NCBI GenBank assembly: GCA_019422105.1
Contig: JAHZDZ010000014.1
Coordinates: 30,597-94,596 of the forward strand
Origin: Bacillota bacterium
Lineage (GTDB): Bacteria > Bacillota > Clostridia > Lachnospirales > Anaerotignaceae
DNA length: 64,000 nt
Reading direction: 5' to 3'
Shown here: in pieces, positions 36,250 to 44,771 of the stretch
Layout of the letters: each line of letters begins with the position of its first letter
Numbering within the stretch: the first letter of the stretch is position 1
Program-made: the position numbers and the translations under genes
Notes under the pieces: model-generated
Seen by the model: the letters and a program-made list of their open reading frames with translations, nothing else
Told to the model about the DNA's origin: nothing
The model's database searches: none

Positions 36250-38256
36250 TTAATTTCGCAGCCTGATATAATCCCAGATAATATCGGCGGCTTTTTCTAT
36301 GCCGCAGGAGCTGTCAATACAGAGGTGGTACCCATGGGGATTGCCCCACTCTCCGCCGGAAATGCTGTTATAGTATGCGGAACGCGCCGCATCGGAACGG
36401 GCTATACTTTTTCGGCCCGCTTCTTCTGTATCACCGTACATTTCCATTACGTTTTTGATACGGTATTCTTTGGGCGCATAGATGAATATACGGACAACAT
36501 CAGCATAATCACTCAGTACATAATCGGCGGCACGGCCTACAATGACACATGACCCGCTGTCGGCAATCCTGCGGATAATCTGTTCCTGAGCAACAATCGC
36601 TTGCTGTACCACGTTTGTGCTAAGATATAAGGAACGCAGCAGATCGGGTGAATTATCGTTTATACCTGATACAAAGCAGCTGTCAAAACCGATTTCCCGA
36701 GCCGCCAAAGCGGTCATCTCTTTATAGTAGCAGGCTACCCCCATGCGTTCTGCCACAAGCTTAGCAATTCGCTTGCCGCAAGAACCATGCTCACGGGCGA
36801 TTGTGACAATAACTCCTTTATGCGATGGTCGGATTACCACATTCTCCGGAACGGATTCGGTATTTTCGCCGGACTCCATTTTTTTGAAATAACGAACAGT
36901 CAAGAATACTGCAACAATCATACCGATTACGTCTGCGGCAGGTGCGGCAAAAAGTATTCCGTTGATGCCGCTGGCCGGTTGGTTTTTTTCTAATAAATAT
37001 GGAATCAAAATCACAAGCGGTACAAAGCAGATTATATCACGGGTGAGAGACGCAATGACAGCCATGACGGGTTTTCCCACAGCTTGGAAAAATATTGATG
37101 ACATTTTAATCACACAGGTAAATATGACAAGTGACAGGAATATACGGAATGTGCGGATTGCATATTCCAGATAAAGCGTATCATTTCCGGAACCAAAAAT
37201 ATTGATAATAACCTGCGGACAAATTTCAAAAATCAAAGTGGATACAATGCCCACCGCAAGTGTTGCAGCCAAAATGGTACGGTATGTTTCCTTGACACGA
37301 TTATACTTTTTTGCGCCGTAATTATAGCCTAAAATCGGCTGCCCGCCCAGCACAATACCAACAACGATATTGATGACAATAGTAAACACCTTCGTTTCAA
37401 TGCTGATGACGGATATGGGAATATCCTGACCGTAAACGGACAAAGCGCCGTATTTGGCAAGCATGATGTTACAGGTCAGGGAAATAATAACGATTGACAT
37501 CTGCGTGATAAATGAAGATGCACCTAATTTCAAAGCGCTGCTAAAAATTTTGAAATGTGGCACAAAACTTTTCTTTGTCAGGTGAAAACTCTTTGTTTTA
37601 AAAAAGTACAATACACTGACAAGGAATGATACTGTCTGTCCAATGACCGTTGCCCATGCCGCACCGGCAATACCCATGTTCAGCGTAAAAATAAATATTG
37701 GGTCAAGAATAATATTCAAAATTGCCCCCAGTGACATAGATGCCATGGAAACAGCCGGACTTCCGTCGGCACGAATGACAGCGTTCATCATGTTCATCAG
37801 CATAAAAGCGGGGAAGAAGCAAAATACAATTGTGAAATATTCTATTGACATTCCGATTGTTTGGTCAGAAGCACCAAACAGCCGCAGCAACGGTTCTTTC
37901 CACATCGCGCAGAGTGCCAGCATGATAACACTGAGAATAAACGTTACGGTAATTCCTGTACCAACACAGTGATGAGCGTTTTGAGTGTCCTTTTTTCCTT
38001 GGCAAATGCTGAGATAGGCGGCGCTGCCATCACCGATACACCACGCAAAGGCTTGTGCAATAATGAGTATGGGAAAGACAATGCCTGTTGCCGCATTGCC
38101 AAGATACCCTAACTCACTGTTGCCCACAAAAATTTGGTCAACAATATTGTAAAGTGCACTGATGAGTAACGAGAGTATGCAGGGAATAGAAAATTTTAAC
38201 AGCAGCTTTGATATTTTTTCTTCGCCGAGCATACGATTTTGATTTGTTTGTTCCAT
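36250..38256 (-). CDS. MATE efflux transporter fused to a cytidylate kinase-like domain
   Basis: 668-residue fusion. Residues 1-455 are a 12-helix MATE exporter (SIPCILSLLISALYNIVDQIFVG, GGQPILGYNYGAKKYNRVKE), expected to expel drugs or metabolites using a sodium or proton gradient. Residues about 475-668 are a cytidylate-kinase-like P-loop domain (VIVTIAREHGSCGKRIAKLVAERMG, CVIVGRAADYVL, RIFIYAPKEYRIKNVM), lying in the cytoplasm. The start at 38256 follows AGGAGG; the frame remains open upstream through the leader hairpin from a GTG, which is probably fortuitous. Function of the kinase-like part is unknown. Confidence 0.88.
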   Translation of the reverse strand: MEQTNQNRMLGEEKISKLLLKFSIPCILSLLISALYNIVDQIFVGNSELGYLGNAATGIVFPILIIAQAFAWCIGDGSAAYLSICQGKKDTQNAHHCVGTGITVTFILSVIMLALCAMWKEPLLRLFGASDQTIGMSIEYFTIVFCFFPAFMLMNMMNAVIRADGSPAVSMASMSLGAILNIILDPIFIFTLNMGIAGAAWATVIGQTVSFLVSVLYFFKTKSFHLTKKSFVPHFKIFSSALKLGASSFITQMSIVIISLTCNIMLAKYGALSVYGQDIPISVISIETKVFTIVINIVVGIVLGGQPILGYNYGAKKYNRVKETYRTILAATLAVGIVSTLIFEICPQVIINIFGSGNDTLYLEYAIRTFRIFLSLVIFTCVIKMSSIFFQAVGKPVMAVIASLTRDIICFVPLVILIPYLLEKNQPASGINGILFAAPAADVIGMIVAVFLTVRYFKKMESGENTESVPENVVIRPSHKGVIVTIAREHGSCGKRIAKLVAERMGVACYYKEMTALAAREIGFDSCFVSGINDNSPDLLRSLYLSTNVVQQAIVAQEQIIRRIADSGSCVIVGRAADYVLSDYADVVRIFIYAPKEYRIKNVMEMYGDTEEAGRKSIARSDAARSAYYNSISGGEWGNPHGYHLCIDSSCGIEKAADIIWDYIRLRN

Positions 38257-38330
38257 GATTATCCTCCTAATTAAAAATATAATTTTTGGAGTCTTTATCA
38301 GAGAAAAGCTACCTAAAAACTGCGAAGGAC

Positions 38331-38419
38331 AAAAAAATAGTGCATAGAATTCATTGGGAATTCTACGCACTTAGCTGTCCGACTTAATGATGATAACATA
38401 TTTTTTTTTGAAAAGTCAA
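38331..38419 (-). promoter_or_regulatory. Promoter and attenuator-like leader of the MATE gene
   Basis: - strand promoter TTGACT (38414-38419), 18-base spacer, extended -10 TGT-TATCAT (38390-38395). Some 15 bases after the predicted start comes a 13-base-pair hairpin (38340-38370, GTGCGTAGAATTC/GAATTCTATGCAC) followed by seven Ts (38331-38337), i.e. a terminator 75 bases ahead of the start codon. This is the layout of a transcription attenuator. Confidence 0.6.
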
Positions 38420-38829
38420 GAAAACCTTTTTCTCTTAAAGCGAACACATAACCAACATTTTCATTCCGATGTGAGCGCATGAAATGTCAAATGGCTCATT
38501 TTGTTTCATTGCTCCATACCGCCGCTCACAATTCCGTTTGTCCGCTGTCACAGCAAAAATGCTGACTTCATGGACTATTTCAACTGAAATGCAAATTTAA
38601 AAAGCGGGCAGTTTAGGACAACACCCATGGATGGAAACCGCCCTTGGGCCCCCTTTCGGCTCTTGGCCCCATTGTCCGCCCCTGTACACCATTTTTACTG
38701 CCAAAGAGACAGATTTTATTACATATCTTTTTTGGTTATCCTTTTTCTGACATTTTTCATCAGACACGCACGAAAGGAGTTTCCAAGACATAAAATATAA
38801 AATGTATATCTTCTCGGAGGTGCATTCCC
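38420..38829. other. Intergenic region upstream of sigK
   Basis: No supported gene; a 64-codon frame at 38597-38791 on - has no ribosome site. The last 80 bases should contain the sigK promoter (likely a sporulation-sigma promoter), but no motif is clear enough to call. Confidence 0.45.
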
Positions 38830-39255
38830 TTGTTCGGATTTCTTAATTGCATATTTTTATTCTCTTATGTTTCAGGCAGCAGCAATTCCTTCCCCAAGCC
38901 CCTGACGGCGGAGGAGGAAAAGAAATACCTGGAAGAGTACAAAAACGGCAGCATGGAGGCAAAAAACATTCTTATCGAGAGAAATCTCAGGCTCGTCGCC
39001 CACATTGCCAAAAAGTACTCCTCCTTCAACGCCGATAATGAGGATCTGATTTCCATCGGCACCATAGGACTTATCAAAGGCATATCCTCCTTTGACAGCA
39101 GCAAAAATATACGCCTTGCCACCTACACCGCCAAGTGTATCGAAAATGAGATACTCATGTCTATCCGTTCCTCCAAAAAGTATAAAGGGGATTTGTACCT
39201 CCAGGATACCATCGGGCAGGATAGGGACGGCAACGAATTGCCGATACGCCACTAG
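38830..39255 (+). pseudogene. sigK: Sigma-K, N-terminal part, interrupted by a skin-like element
   Basis: First part of the late mother-cell sporulation sigma factor. TTG start follows CGGAGGTG. It has a short hydrophobic pro-sequence (MFGFLNCIFLFSYVSGSS), then the strictly sigma-K-like SFPKPLTAEEEKKYLEEY, NLRLVAHIAKKY, EDLISIGTIGLIKGI, LATYTAKCIENEILM and LQDTIGQDRDGNE. After codon 136 the frame enters foreign sequence and stops (LPIRH). The missing part (regions 3-4) lies at 42012-42287. The gene is not dead: excision of the intervening 2.8 kb would restore it, as in Bacillus subtilis and Clostridioides difficile. Confidence 0.93.
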
Positions 39256-39264
39256 ACAAAAGAC

Positions 39265-40017
39265 TTATTTCACTACAAGCTCCACAGGGCAATGGTCAGA
39301 TCCCATAACCTGGGTATGGATAGAGGCGGACACAAGCCTTTGCTCCATATCTCTTGAAACCACAAAATAGTCGATACGCCATCCGGCGTTATTTTTTCTG
39401 GCATTGAAGCGGTAGCTCCACCAGGAATACATTCCCGTCGCGTCAGGATAAAAATAGCGGAAGCTGTCAATAAAGCCGCTCTCCAAAAGCTCCGTGAATT
39501 TTCCCCTCTCCTCGTCGGTAAAGCCTGCGTTATGCCGGTTTGTAGCAGGATTTTTCAGATCGATTTCACTGTGGGCTACGTTTAAATCGCCGCAGAGTAC
39601 AACAGGCTTTTTTTCATTGAGCTTTAAAAGATAGGCTCTCAAAGCGTCGTCCCATTCCATTCGGTAGGCAAGACGTGCATTTTTGTCCTGAGAATTGGGC
39701 ACATAGCTTGTGACATGATAAAAATCCTCAAATTCCAGTGTAATCAACCTGCCCTCTCTGTCATGCTCCTCTATGCCCATGCCGTAGGATACGGACAGAG
39801 GCTTTTTCTTTGTGAACACAGCCACGCCGGAATATCCTTTTTTCTCCGCATAATTCCAATACTGCTCATAGCCCTCCAGCGTTAAATCTATCTGCCCTTC
39901 CTGAAGCTTTGTCTCCTGAAGGGAAAATATATCCGCATCCGCTTCCTTTACGTAATCCAGAAAACCTTTATTCATAATGGCGCGAAGCCCGTTTACATTC
40001 CATGAAATCAGTTTCAT
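39265..40017 (-). CDS. xth: Exodeoxyribonuclease III
   Basis: 250-residue AP endonuclease/3'-5' exonuclease of the ExoIII family, acting in base-excision repair. Motifs: MKLISWNVNGLRA, the metal residue region DIFSLQETKLQ, VVLCGDLNVAHSEIDL, GWRIDYFVVS and the catalytic GSDHCPVEL. Start follows AAGGAGGAGAGAAGG. It ends only nine bases after the stop of the interrupted sigK part, pointing toward it, so it lies wholly inside the element and would be lost from the mother-cell chromosome upon excision. All catalytic residues appear intact. Confidence 0.93.
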   Translation of the reverse strand: MKLISWNVNGLRAIMNKGFLDYVKEADADIFSLQETKLQEGQIDLTLEGYEQYWNYAEKKGYSGVAVFTKKKPLSVSYGMGIEEHDREGRLITLEFEDFYHVTSYVPNSQDKNARLAYRMEWDDALRAYLLKLNEKKPVVLCGDLNVAHSEIDLKNPATNRHNAGFTDEERGKFTELLESGFIDSFRYFYPDATGMYSWWSYRFNARKNNAGWRIDYFVVSRDMEQRLVSASIHTQVMGSDHCPVELVVK

Positions 40018-40103
40018 CCTTCTCTCCTCCTTCGTTTATGCCGGCTGTTACTGTGTTTATAACAGCAGTTTTCACCTGTGTTCTTTGTTTTTTTCCTATA
40101 TTC

Positions 40104-40243
40104 TAACGCGGAGAACTTCGCAAAAAAAAGTTTTGCTCGGCCGTTTTGCTCCTCAAATCCTGCAAATAAGCAAACGCTGACTGCCAGCAGCCGCGTTTGT
40201 TTATTTCTCAGCTTATCTCCGCTTTTTCACGGATATTATACCA
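40104..40243. repeat. Diverged copy of the dispersed ~145-bp repeat
   Basis: Opens with ACGCGGAGAACTTCGCAAAAAAAAG and ends CTCCGCTTTTTCACGGATATTATACCA, in the same orientation as the copies at 16568. It lies inside the sigK element between xth and the small gene. Confidence 0.75.
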
Positions 40244-40269
40244 TATTTCCTTTCCCTGCTACAATCAGT

Positions 40270-40422
40270 TTAGCGGCTTCTCCACTTTTTGTCATCCTCT
40301 TCCGCCTGCTTTTTTATATAATCCGCCCACAGAAAGGCGCCGGCTCTGTTTATTTCCTCCATAACCCTCTTTTTTTCCTCCTCCGTGCAGTTTTCCTTTC
40401 TGACAATATGTATCTCAGGCAT
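40270..40422 (-). CDS. 50-residue protein, candidate excision factor of the sigK element
   Basis: Not matched to a named family. ATG at 40422 follows GGGAGGTGGTATT. The 50 residues (MPEIHIVRKENCTEEEKKRV...AFLWADYIKKQAEEDDKKWRSR) are highly charged: a short beta-like start followed by two helices. It is the only other small gene in the element and diverges from the recombinase with a 105-base shared promoter region. Serine recombinases need a directionality factor to excise, and the C. difficile skin encodes one as a small protein; by position this is the best candidate here. The role is inference. Confidence 0.6.
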   Translation of the reverse strand: MPEIHIVRKENCTEEEKKRVMEEINRAGAFLWADYIKKQAEEDDKKWRSR

Positions 40423-40527
40423 AATACCACCTCCCAAACAGCATATGCCTCCCTCCCCTGTCCCCATTACCCAAAGTCATATTTTCTTCGGCGTCCGCTT
40501 ATATTTAGTAGCAGGGAGGCGAGACCT

Positions 40528-41991
40528 ATGAATGCCTGCATGTATCTGAGAAAATCAAGGGCAGATGAAGAAATGGAGAAATCAGGCCATTACAATACTT
40601 TAGAGAGACACAAAAAAGCACTGCTGGAAACGGCGGAAAAAATGGAGCTTACTGTTAGCCGTATCAGAGAGGAAATCGCATCGGGTGAAAATATCTCCCA
40701 TCGTCCCCAGATGCAGAGGCTTTTGCAGGAGGTAGCGGAAAACAACTATGATGCCGTGCTGGTTATGGACATCGACAGGCTGGGAAGAGGAAATATGCAG
40801 GAACAGGGGCTGATACTGGATACCTTCAAGGAAAGCGGCACCAAAATAATCACACCCAACAAAACCTATGATCTGCAAAATGAGTTTGATGAGGAATACT
40901 CGGAGTTTGAGGCTTTCATGGCGAGAAAGGAACTGAAGCTCATCACAAGGCGAATGCAAAGAGGGAGAATAAAAAGCGTGGAGGAGGGCAATTACCTCTC
41001 CCCTGTTGCGCCCTACGGCTACGCCATAGAGGGGGAAGGACGAAAAAGAAGGCTTGTCATAGAGCCCGGGGAGGGGGAAGCAGTGCGGCTGATATTCCGC
41101 CTTTACGCTATGGGCCTTGGCAGCAGCACCATAGCCGGACAGTTGAACCGTGAAGGCTACGAAAGCCGTTTCCACAAGCCCTTCCAAACCCACACCGTAC
41201 TAGGTATATTGAAAAATCCTGTATACTGCGGTAAAATCACATGGAAAAAGCGGGAGTATAAAAAGGACTCCTCCACACCCCGGCCGAGGGAGGAATGGAT
41301 TGTGGCACAGGGTAACCACGAACCCCTCATCGAAGAAGCACTGTACGAAAAGGTTTGTGCCCGTTTGTCCCTCAATAAAAAGGCGTCCCGGGGAAACGCT
41401 GTCAGAAATCCCCTGGCCGGCTTAATCTGCTGCGGCGGCTGCGGTAAAACCATGAAGCTGAAAACTTATCCCAAAAGTCCCCCCGTCCTTCTCTGTGACA
41501 ATCCCCAGTGTCATAAGTGCCGCAGCGTCAGACTGGAATGGATAGAAAAAAATCTTTTGGAAGCCCTGCAAGGGGAATACCCATCCTTTTCCTTTTCCCT
41601 TGACACTGCCGTCCCTGAAACACCGCCCGAAAGAGCATTTGAACAAAACGCTCTCCTGTTAAAAAAGCTGCGCCAAAAAAAGGATACCATTTTTACGCTT
41701 TTGGAGGAAGGCACCTATACAAGGGAAGATTTTGCCTATCGGATGGCAAAAATAGAAGCTGAAATACAGGATAGGGAAAAATATCTTACCGACTGCGAAA
41801 ATAGCTGCCGCACAACCGACACAAGCAAGACAATCAGTCCCCCAAAAGATATTGTAAGCCTGTACCGCATCAGTAAAAACGCAGCATTAAAAAACCAGCT
41901 TCTGAAAGCGGCTGTGGAAAAAGCCGTCTTTTACAACGAGAAAGGAAAAAAGGGGGAGGATTACCGCCTTTTTATCTATCTAAACATTTAG
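40528..41991 (+). CDS. spoIVCA: Large serine recombinase of the sigK element (SpoIVCA-like)
   Basis: 487-residue site-specific recombinase. Catalytic Ser10 in YLRKSRADEE, then VMDIDRLGRGNMQEQG and ARKELKLITRRMQRGR of the resolvase domain; a recombinase domain (VAPYGYAIEGEGRKRRLVIEPGEGEAVRLIFRLY); a zinc ribbon (ICCGGCGKTMKL...CDNPQCHKCRSV); and a coiled-coil tail. Size and layout match SpoIVCA, which excises skin from sigK. Start at 40528 follows GGGAGG; longer open frames upstream are not coding. Its stop is 19 bases before the right core site. Expected expression: mother cell during sporulation. Confidence 0.92.
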   Translation: MNACMYLRKSRADEEMEKSGHYNTLERHKKALLETAEKMELTVSRIREEIASGENISHRPQMQRLLQEVAENNYDAVLVMDIDRLGRGNMQEQGLILDTFKESGTKIITPNKTYDLQNEFDEEYSEFEAFMARKELKLITRRMQRGRIKSVEEGNYLSPVAPYGYAIEGEGRKRRLVIEPGEGEAVRLIFRLYAMGLGSSTIAGQLNREGYESRFHKPFQTHTVLGILKNPVYCGKITWKKREYKKDSSTPRPREEWIVAQGNHEPLIEEALYEKVCARLSLNKKASRGNAVRNPLAGLICCGGCGKTMKLKTYPKSPPVLLCDNPQCHKCRSVRLEWIEKNLLEALQGEYPSFSFSLDTAVPETPPERAFEQNALLLKKLRQKKDTIFTLLEEGTYTREDFAYRMAKIEAEIQDREKYLTDCENSCRTTDTSKTISPPKDIVSLYRISKNAALKNQLLKAAVEKAVFYNEKGKKGEDYRLFIYLNI

Positions 41992-42011
41992 CATTTGTCT
42001 ATTCATGCTTC

Positions 42012-42287
42012 GGCAATGAAATAACCATCATAGACATCATCAGCGCCGACAATGACACTATCATTGACCAGATTGATTTGAAAATGCAGGTCGGAAAGCT
42101 TTATGACAAAATGAAACAGACGCTGAAAAAAAGAGAGCAGCTGGTACTCCAAATGCGCTACGGACTTTTTAACGGCGATGAGCTGACGCAGCGGGAAATT
42201 GCCGATATGCTCGGCATCTCCCGCTCCTATGTCTCACGCATAGAAAAAAAGGCGCTGAAAAAGCTCAATGAAGAGATGGAAAAATAA
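42012..42287 (+). pseudogene. sigK: Sigma-K, C-terminal part, downstream of the element
   Basis: 91 codons completing sigma-K: GNEITIIDIISADNDTIIDQI, QTLKKREQLVLQMRYGL and the region 4 helix-turn-helix TQREIADMLGISRSYVSRIEKKAL. It has no start of its own; joined to the 5' part it gives a 224-residue sigma factor with both promoter-binding regions (B. subtilis pro-sigma-K has 241). Sequence is intact, showing continued selection. Confidence 0.93.
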
Positions 42288-42302
42288 ATATCCGCATCAA
42301 AA

Positions 42303-42325
42303 AACCCCCGCTTTACACAGGGGTT
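42303..42325 (+). terminator. Hairpin after sigK
   Basis: AACCCC/GGGGTT stem with an 11-base loop; no clear T tract, so only a possible terminator. Confidence 0.4.
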
Positions 42326-42389
42326 CTACATACAGATTCCAATATTGTTCATAAAAGCGTTGATTTTTTTAATGCTTTATTTTTTTGCC

Positions 42390-43787
42390 TTAACGGAACA
42401 TGTCTACCGTCACAAAAAGCCTGTAGCCGTTTGTGACAATGCCGATTCCCACATGGGTATAATCCGGATTTAGAATATTGGTCCTTGTACCTACCGTGTT
42501 AATCAAATCCCCGTAAACACTGGAGATATTCCGGTACTGACTGGAAATTGACTCCGCCGCGCTTTTAAACTGCACGCCGTTTTGCGCCATGCGCTCAAAG
42601 GGTGTGAGCCCCTCGCCGTTAATATAATCCTCGTAATAGCCGTTTTTCATATCCTCGGAATGGCTGACCGCCGCTTTTTCCGCACTGTTGTTCCAAACCA
42701 GAAGGGAAAGCCCCTTTTTGTTTCTGGCCGCGTTTATCATGTCCAGCAGCTCCTGGGCCGCACATTTGATAGATTCCTCTGTCTGCTTCTGAGAAACCTT
42801 TTCAAGCCTTTTGTCTGTGATATAGACGCACTCCGCCGTATTGCCGTCAAAGGAAACAGTACCCTTTATGACATAATTGTCCGCAACAACCTTCTCAAAG
42901 GTGTTGCCGCTGTTTTGGTCGGTGTGAACGTCCATATAGCTTGTGGTTCCCGTCACGCCCTGGAACACAAAATCACTGGAATTTGTAAAAATATCGCTGA
43001 CTCCCTTATCACTGATGCTCACCATAAGAAGATTATTCAAATCACTGTTATAGACAAGCTTGTCAAAGCCGTATTCATTCCTGTCAATACGGTCCGGCTC
43101 GCCGAATTTGGCAATGACGCTCTCCCTGCTGTCCCCGATTCGCAGCTCCTTTCCGCCGATTGTCACCGCATCCCTTGTAAACACCTCGTAGGTGCGCAGA
43201 AAGGCTGCTATGGCCTGCTCCACCGTCACAAAGTTCTTGGGGTAAAAATTGCCGTCGTAGCCGTTTAAAATCTTTTCTCCCGCCAATACATTGACCGGGG
43301 ATATGGCAAAGGAGGAAAAGCTTCCGCTGTCCTTAAAGGACATGCCGTAATTCTTAGACTCGTCCACCTCCACACCGCTGGCCTTGACGGTGTTCAGTAA
43401 AAGCATTGCCAGCTGCTCCCGCATCAGAGGATCGTTTGGCATAAACAATTCATCTGACACGCCCTTTACTATGCCAAGCTCATAGGCCTTTGCCACAACG
43501 GGAGAGCTCTCGTCATGGAAGGGGCTTCCGCCCATAGTTGTGCCGCTGTTTCCTGTGCTGACTGAATAGTATCGTATGGCAAGCTCACAAAATTCCTTTC
43601 TCGTTATATTGCTCTGCGCTTTATTGAGCAGAGAGTCCGGCACCAATCCCAGAGAATAAGCCTCCATAACCTTATCCTGCGCCCAGGCACTGGCATTTGT
43701 CGTGACAGAAGCATATACGGGTATGACACTGAAGAGCATTATCAGGGCCATAATACACCCCGCCGCTCTCTTTTTTACATCCTTCAT
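42390..43787 (-). CDS. Secreted SLH and CAP-domain protein
   Basis: 465-residue exported protein. Signal peptide (GCIMALIMLFSVIPVYAS), two to three SLH motifs (about 30-210: WAQDKVMEAYSLGLVP, VVAKAYELGIVKGVSDELFMPNDPLMREQLAML, NGYDGNFYPKNFVTVEQAIAAF), a CAP-associated domain (about 212-330, IGDSRESVIAKFGEPDRID) and a C-terminal CAP/SCP domain like YkwD (about 345-465, LLDMINAARNKKGLSLLVWN, HVGIGIV). It should be wall-bound. CAP domains with the SafA/YkwD pattern occur in spore or wall proteins; the activity is unknown. Start follows AAAGGGG. Confidence 0.88.
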   Translation of the reverse strand: MKDVKKRAAGCIMALIMLFSVIPVYASVTTNASAWAQDKVMEAYSLGLVPDSLLNKAQSNITRKEFCELAIRYYSVSTGNSGTTMGGSPFHDESSPVVAKAYELGIVKGVSDELFMPNDPLMREQLAMLLLNTVKASGVEVDESKNYGMSFKDSGSFSSFAISPVNVLAGEKILNGYDGNFYPKNFVTVEQAIAAFLRTYEVFTRDAVTIGGKELRIGDSRESVIAKFGEPDRIDRNEYGFDKLVYNSDLNNLLMVSISDKGVSDIFTNSSDFVFQGVTGTTSYMDVHTDQNSGNTFEKVVADNYVIKGTVSFDGNTAECVYITDKRLEKVSQKQTEESIKCAAQELLDMINAARNKKGLSLLVWNNSAEKAAVSHSEDMKNGYYEDYINGEGLTPFERMAQNGVQFKSAAESISSQYRNISSVYGDLINTVGTRTNILNPDYTHVGIGIVTNGYRLFVTVDMFR

Positions 43788-44771
43788 AGGTATCCCCTTT
43801 CCAAAATATTAAATATGTGTTACATGATAAAGTCAAAATATTAAGAAACGGTTAACTTTTTACAAGCTATTATATCATATCTATTTTTACTTTCAACCAG
43901 TATTTCCCGCTTTTAACAATATTTCATAGTCAAAATCTTTTTAAAATGCAGTTTTTTCTTCAAAACAGCACAATTTCAAGTATAATTTTTGGTTATTCAC
44001 ACAGTTTTTTTCGTGGGGTTTGATGCAAAAACCTTTTTTGATATATGACGTAAAAAAACAACGGTAACTATCTGTAGATATTCAAACAACTGATTCTAAA
44101 TATAGTTTTACAGAAAGAATTGCTTAAAATACTATAGGATTTTTAAACAGATATTTTTGAAGTCTATTTTTAAAAAAACTGTCTCTATGTGTTTTTCTTT
44201 AAAGAAAAGCACTAAAAGAACACGATAGTCAGCACATTTCCGCCTACAGCGGAAAGCGGACAAAGCCCGGCGGGAGGGCTTCCCCGCCGCTCGCTTATCG
44301 CGATGCCCCCATGCGACCGGGACTCTCGCAATTATGCTAACCTCTGCCGGTACCAAACCTCTCAAACTCTCGCGGTTATAATAACCGCTGGCGGTGCCAA
44401 AGATAAATCATCCCCGGACCCTATCTGAAAAATACTGCCCAGTGAATGGTCAGCACTTTTTCACTGCGCTCAAAAGCCGCTTGCGGTGCTCGGTCTGATT
44501 TTTCAGATATTGAGGTTTGCATTTGCGGAAAATAAAATTTTCCGCCTGAGTCAAGGGGAAAACCCTTGCAGAGGTTTGGAGGCAAAGCTTCCAAAAAGAA
44601 CTTTATTTAAAATCTTATACTAAAAACAAAATCTTATCAAAAACCTTTTTCTCCAAAAAAGCTTCTCAAGAATACACTATCAAAAAAATAGGTATAAAAA
44701 CATTCCGCCTGTTTTTATACCCATTTCATTTTATTGAATCAATTCAGATGCTTAAAATTCAGTTCTTCCCG
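43788..44771. other. Long non-coding stretch of nearly 1 kb
   Basis: No supported gene on either strand. First half is very A/T-rich; 44220-44600 is G/C-richer, with several short inverted or repeated phrases (CGGCGGGAGGGCTTCCCCGCCG; GCGGTTATAATAACCGC; AAGGGGAAAACCCTTGCAGAGGTTTGGAGGCAAAGC). Looks like intergenic repeat debris. No tRNA or riboswitch fold recognised. Confidence 0.5.

Larger units (their letters stand above)
39228..42016. mobile_element. Skin-like sigK intervening element, about 2.78 kb
   Basis: Bounded by direct repeats CGGCAA (39228-39233 and 42011-42016; extended match CGGCAA-y-GAA). Recombination between them removes 2783 bases and fuses codon GGC of the 5' part to the 3' part in frame, giving GQDRDGNEITIIDII. 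Contents: exonuclease III gene, one dispersed repeat copy, a 50-codon gene and a large serine recombinase. The right core contains AATGA, the sequence reported for the B. subtilis skin junction. Known skin elements are 14-48 kb, so this is unusually small. Excision is predicted, not shown. Confidence 0.9.

Noticed and set aside
38597..38791. 64-codon - strand frame upstream of sigK
   Set aside because: No ribosome site, unusual composition and no recognised motif.
38830..39255. sigK as a dead, truncated pseudogene
   Set aside because: The downstream remainder is intact and in frame after a precise recombination between short direct repeats, with a recombinase in between.
40078..40527. 150-residue N-terminal extension of the recombinase
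   Set aside because: Crosses the dispersed repeat, overlaps the small divergent gene, and the true start at 40528 has GGGAGG and places the catalytic Ser at residue 10.
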